Source: Zeugodacus cucurbitae
Lineage: Eukaryota > Arthropoda > Insecta > Diptera > Tephritidae
DNA length: 64,000 nucleotides
Direction of reading: 5' to 3'
Assembly: GCF_028554725.1 (NCBI RefSeq)
Contig: NC_071667.1
Span: forward strand, 8,229,501-8,293,500
Position 1 is the stretch's first letter. Every line of letters starts with the position of its first letter. Positions 60,009 through 64,000 of this stretch are shown one piece after another. The position numbers and the translations under genes are program-made. The notes below the pieces were generated by a model. That model worked only from the letters and a program-made list of their open reading frames with translations, ran no database searches and was not told where the DNA came from.

Positions 60009-61558
60009 TTATTCATCGTCGTCATCATCTTTTCTTTTATTCGCGCTATCTTCATTGTTTGGTGTGGTTTGCACATCATCACGTCGCGCATCATACGAAT
60101 GCAAGGGTAAAGTTTCCAACCATTCCAGCATAGGACGCTCCTTATACTCTGTTTCATATATATTGGAGTAGATATACCGTTCAATGAAATCTTTTATTTC
60201 AGCCTCTTGCTTAGCCCAAGTTAATGGTTCGTGTATGCCATCACTGCCGTAACGTTCATTGTAGCGTTCATAGTGGACGGTATCTAACACTAAACCCAAA
60301 CCAGGTGCCATTGGCAAGTCTAAACGCTCTTCGGCCAGTGCACGGTCCAATGTAGCTGTCGTGGTATTGCCGCGTGCAATTGCTATCGCTAAACCGACCA
60401 TTTTACGAATTTGATGAAGCATAAAACTTTGACCCTTTACTTTGAGTGTGAGGAATTCTAAACCTTGTGGCGTAACGAATGGGTCAGAGCAGCTAAATGA
60501 CATAATAAATCGTTTCGCTGAAGGATCTAAGAAGTTTCTAAAGGAGAGACAAAATTAACAATTAATTAAATGGCAAAGCTGAGAAGAACAATGTACTTAC
60601 TTTCTGCTGGTAAAATTGTGAAAGTTTTTAGTACCCTCATACAATTGCAGGACATCTCTTATCTTTACCAAATGTGCAGCTTCAGTGCGATAGCTCTCGA
60701 AATCATGTTTCTGTGTGAAATCCGCAAAAGCTATGGATGGCAATGTGTATGTGTACGTACGCGCATTACACTGATCCTTGGCATTGAAACCTTTTGTAAC
60801 ACGCTCGACGCCAAAGACACGTATATCTCCTGGCAAATCGTCATTTATAGCTTTGATGTCAATTGAATCGGCTGCAAAAATAAATAAATGATATTACACA
60901 ATAATCATTGCTACTTCAATAAACTCCATATGAATTACTTACGCAATTTTATCGAGCAAACTTGTCGTGCAGCAGACACACCTTTATCAGTGCGTGCAGC
61001 TCGTTGAAAACACGCTGCTTGTGCTGCCTCGAAGCTTTCCTCTGTTATCCATTTGTGCTTCAACATAGCTTTGAAGAGTTCCTCTTCAATCGTTTGCATA
61101 CCGGGATTACGTTGCATGCCAAAGTATTTGGCGCCACAGTAACTCAATAACAAAGCACATTTTTTTCGTTTCACACGATCGGCCGGATCAAAGGCTGGTC
61201 GCTTTGTATCTCCGGCCAGTTCGTCCTGTGTCTTCCAGTCAACCCATTTTCTCCGTTTTAATTCACGTTTCTGACGTTTCGTATCTTTTAATTGTTCAGC
61301 CACTGCGGCACTTTCAACTTTGTTTTGCGCCTGTTGCTGATCTAATTTGTCTAGCGCTTCTGACATAGCGGCGGCAAATCCTTTCGAGTGTCGTTGGAAT
61401 GAAGTTACTAATGAACGGCACTCTGGTAGTGATAGCGTCGATTTGGTAGCAGCTATCAACTATTTGATGTAAACAAATTTATTAGGTTAGTATTTTAATA
61501 AATACACAGTCAATCCACCTGCCTTTGTGAAATTGACCGTCCTATTAACTATCAACAT
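60009..61558 (-). CDS. Pus1: tRNA pseudouridine synthase 1 (PUS1/TruA family)
   Basis: Isomerises uridine to pseudouridine in tRNAs (family positions 27/28 and others), in nucleus and mitochondria in animals. Exons (transcript order): 61558-61508 (tentative), 61459-60943, 60871-60601 and 60537-60009; 455 residues. The catalytic aspartate lies in ARTDKGVSAA (about residue 173), followed by family blocks RVFGVERVTKGFNAKDQCNAR, TYTYTLPS and the GQSFMLHQIRKMVGL substrate-binding segment. The tail is acidic/basic (KRKDDDDDE). The second exon opens right after an in-frame TAG with no ATG. I therefore joined a 17-codon first exon (MLIVNRTVNFTKAGG..) through a 48-nt intron with a TACTAAC branch-site consensus. 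The joined N-terminus is Arg/Lys-containing and lacks acids, like a mitochondrial presequence. If that exon is wrong, translation would start at the internal MSEALDKL. Confidence 0.93.
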
Positions 61559-62918
61559 TACTTTCTTTTATGATATTCCTTAGTCACTGGAGGCGCTTCT
61601 ACGTTCGGCACCCTTTAAACTACAGTGATGGAGTCTTTAAAACATGTGTGGCAAATGTAAACACATGCGGGATTGTGATTTTTAGCTTAAATAAATATCG
61701 ACATTTACCATTCGATAACTTTTTTTTTCGTTCTATTCGAATCGACAAAATTTGTCTTCACTCCTTTCTTTTTTAACAGCCCTAATGCAGGCTGTACTAA
61801 AAACTCTACAACTAGTTCACAAAGAGATGGCGCTAATTGCATTTGTTGACTAATCGTTAGGTTTTCAAATAAAATACATATACGTATATATGTATGTATG
61901 TCAAATGTAAAAAGGGGATTTGAGTATATGTATTACTAACTTCCGCCTTACATTATTTTCAGTTTGTTATTTATCTTAGTATTAATATATGTACAATCAA
62001 CACATATCTTGCACAATATATGAAATTATGTTAAATGTCACGTGCTGTTTTTTTGTTTATCAACACTTCAATGCATTCGCTCAATTTGTTTACATCTGTA
62101 ATTGTCCATGGAATACAAATGCAAAATAAGTAAATAAAAATAAAATTACATACAAAAGTAAACAGCAACATGCGTTTATTTGTTGTTGTATAGTTCCCGT
62201 TTTAGCGCCATCACACCACAACTGTCAATTTGAAATGCAAGAATGCAAATCCAAAGCCGAAATGCACTCAAAGAAGCCATAGAAAAATATTTATCACACC
62301 TGCACATAAAATCACACGTTAAGTGCCAAATCAAACTAAAATTTAGCTATTAAGAAATAATATGCAAATTTAAAAGAAAAAACTTTCAAAAAAGAAACAT
62401 TACAATGTGAAATTTGTCCATTTATAAACACATTGTTGGGTGCATTGAAAGAGCTGAGCTGCAGTGAATTTGAAATTAAACAGTGATGATGTGTCAGCTT
62501 TTAGTGCAACGTTTTTCAAATATATTCAATGTGCGTGCAATATTACCTACAACAATAAAATACATGCCAAAATTAATAACCACATTGACAATATAGTATT
62601 TAAAATATCTTGAATACATAGTATTTGAAAGTTATACATTTAGGAATCATTTATAAACAACACAATTTCGTCAGCAAGTGTTTAAGTCATAGTATTGAAT
62701 TTTTGTGTATAAATGCGTGTACGTATGTAGGTACTTATATTTAGACCAATAATATTATAACCTCTAAATTTAATATCCATAAATTACTTAACGTTCAATT
62801 AAAAACTTATGCTGCACATTTCTGTATATAAAAATCGGAGATTATAGTACTTTTATAAATGTTTGTTATATAAATTAATGTGACAAATATACTTAAATAC
62901 CGTAATACCTTCTACAAA
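61559..62918. other. Divergent intergenic region, Pus1 and chloride channel
   Basis: About 1.4 kb between two start codons on opposite strands. A+T-rich with ACATATAC repeats; no exon recognised. It should hold the promoter of Pus1 near its left end and the 5' UTR of the channel gene on the right. Confidence 0.45.
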
Positions 62919-63976
62919 ATGCGTACTGTATTTAAACAATTAAATCAACAAAGCTTTCTAGTCGTTTTCGTAATACATTTGTATTTGTTGGAAAAATCAA
63001 TATTGCTGTGCAATTGTATTCACGGTTTAAGGTGAGTAATGAGTTTAAAAATATTAATTTCTCTATATTTTTATGATAAACGTCATGTATGGTACATAAA
63101 CGTGACAAAGGTAGCCGGTGGCACACATAGTACATATGTATGTGCGTATGAGTTTGAAATTTTTATGGTTGGACTGTCCTCTTATTTTTAAGAGATTGGT
63201 ACCCTTTCTAGTTTTCGCTTCAAAAAAATTAATATTATTTTAAATAATTTATTAATGTTTATTTTCAAACATTTTTAGCTGAATATAGAAAATTTCGCTT
63301 CGACTCAACGTTTCTGAAACAAAATTATTCCTAAAATTTTTGTATCTTATAGAAATGTCACGGAGAGTGCAGAATTAGTCACCGGTATTGAGTCGAGCTT
63401 ATCATTGCCCGATATATTGCCAATACCATCGAAAAACTATGATAAAAATCGTGCTCCAAAATTACTGGGACAGCCGACCGTTGTTTACTTCCATGTGACA
63501 GTGTTATCGCTGGATTCCATTAACGAAGAATCGATGGTAATGTATTGGCAATTATTTATGTGAAAGATACGGAAAATTAAAATAAAATTGCCCCATTTCA
63601 TACAGACATATGTCACAGACGTATTTCTAGCACAAAGTTGGCGGGATCCTCGCCTGCGACTGCCAGAGAACATGAGCGAACAGTATCGTATATTGGATGT
63701 CGATTGGTTGCACAGCATTTGGCGACCGGATTGCTTCTTTAAGAATGCAAAAAAAGTCACATTCCACGAAATGAGCATACCAAATCACTATTTGTGGTTA
63801 TACCATGATAAGACCTTGCTCTACATGTCCAAGTGAGTATATCTATGTATCTATCAGGTACATTAAAACTAAATTTTTTTTTTTAATTTTAAGGTTAACT
63901 TTAGTGCTATCATGCGCCATGAAGTTCGAGTCTTATCCACATGACACACAAATCTGTTCCATGATGATTGAGAGCT
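62919..63976 (+). CDS. pHCl-1: pH-sensitive/ligand-gated chloride channel, pHCl-1 type (3' partial)
   Basis: Cys-loop (pentameric) anion channel of the plasma membrane; fly pHCl-1 channels are chloride channels blocked by extracellular protons. Exons in the window: 62919-63031, 63353-63536, 63606-63832 and 63894-63976, the last continuing beyond the window. Exon 1 encodes a signal peptide (FLVVFVIHLYLL). Exons 2-4 encode the extracellular ligand-binding domain: LPIPSKNYDKNRAPKLLGQP, VTVLSLDSINEESM, AQSWRDPRLRLPENMSEQY, WRPDCFFKNAKKVTFHEM and the start of the Cys-loop region (LSCAMKFESYPHDTQICSM). The final donor is taken as AGCT|GTGAGT at 63977, because reading on (..CEFSWNI) breaks the family pattern. 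Near identity with insect pHCl over the extracellular part makes this firm; membrane segments M1-M4 lie outside. Confidence 0.88.
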
Positions 63977-64000
63977 GTGAGTTCAGTTGGAATATTATTA

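Noticed and set aside
63485..63778. Open frame on - with a 97-codon length
   Set aside because: It is antisense to chloride-channel exons whose protein match is strong.
63977..64000. Read-through of the channel exon as CEFSWNI
   Set aside because: GTGAGT at 63977 is a strong donor, and insect channels of this family do not continue this way.

Overview
The window looks like a dipteran nuclear genome segment, most plausibly from a tephritid fruit fly (Bactrocera, Zeugodacus or Ceratitis type). The reasons are short introns with GT..AG borders, an A+T-rich background with abundant TATA and ACATAC low-complexity DNA, long Gln/Ala/His tracts in a chromatin gene, gene families with clear fly orthologues, and interspersed repeats of the kind common in higher flies. 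The genus is inference. I saw no rRNA, tRNA, CRISPR array or bacterial-type operon.

Layout from left to right. (1) A CYP6-type cytochrome P450 on + (1-2000, 5' end outside the window) converges on the neuropeptide gene CCAP on - (2289-3121). (2) A 5.3 kb interval holds two well-bounded miniature DNA transposons (6150-6537 and 6654-7186). It leads into a five-exon PUL-domain gene on + (8416-10076). (3) A repeat cluster follows: a LINE insertion with an inverted 5' part and 12-bp target-site duplications (10325-11729), a diverged repeat (11800-12590), and an interspersed element with inverted ends (12595-13716). (4) A ten-exon gene on - (13996-17698) encodes about 802 residues and is CCDC142-like at best. 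(5) The BAH/Tudor-like chromatin gene winged eye (wge, BAHCC1/TNRC18 family) on - spans 19313-35891, with ten constitutive coding exons plus a frame-preserving 75-nt cassette exon. (6) An RNF220-type RING E3 ligase is on - (38655-39873), followed by a TMEM47/claudin-like four-pass membrane protein on + (42361-43329). (7) A gene-free stretch of about 8.9 kb (43330-52248) carries a non-autonomous hAT-type element and a perfect 226-bp tandem duplication. (8) An eight-exon type I membrane glycoprotein, perhaps TMEM130/PMEL-like, is on - (52249-56887), with a second copy of the same hAT family in one intron. (9) Srp72 on + (57608-59853) and the tRNA pseudouridine synthase gene Pus1 on - (60009-61558) lie tail to tail. 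(10) The first four coding exons of a pH-sensitive/ligand-gated chloride channel (pHCl-1 type) are on + from 62919 to the window edge.

The genes do not form a single pathway. They are independent housekeeping (Srp72, Pus1), chromatin (wge), ubiquitin (RNF220 type, PUL type), junction/membrane (TMEM47 type, glycoprotein), neuroendocrine (CCAP), ion-channel and detoxification (P450) genes. All exon models below were joined by eye: every junction has GT/AG borders and keeps frame. The most rewarding non-genic content is a set of transposons whose ends can be fixed to the base by target-site duplications. I found no convincing evidence of a wholly new biological system.
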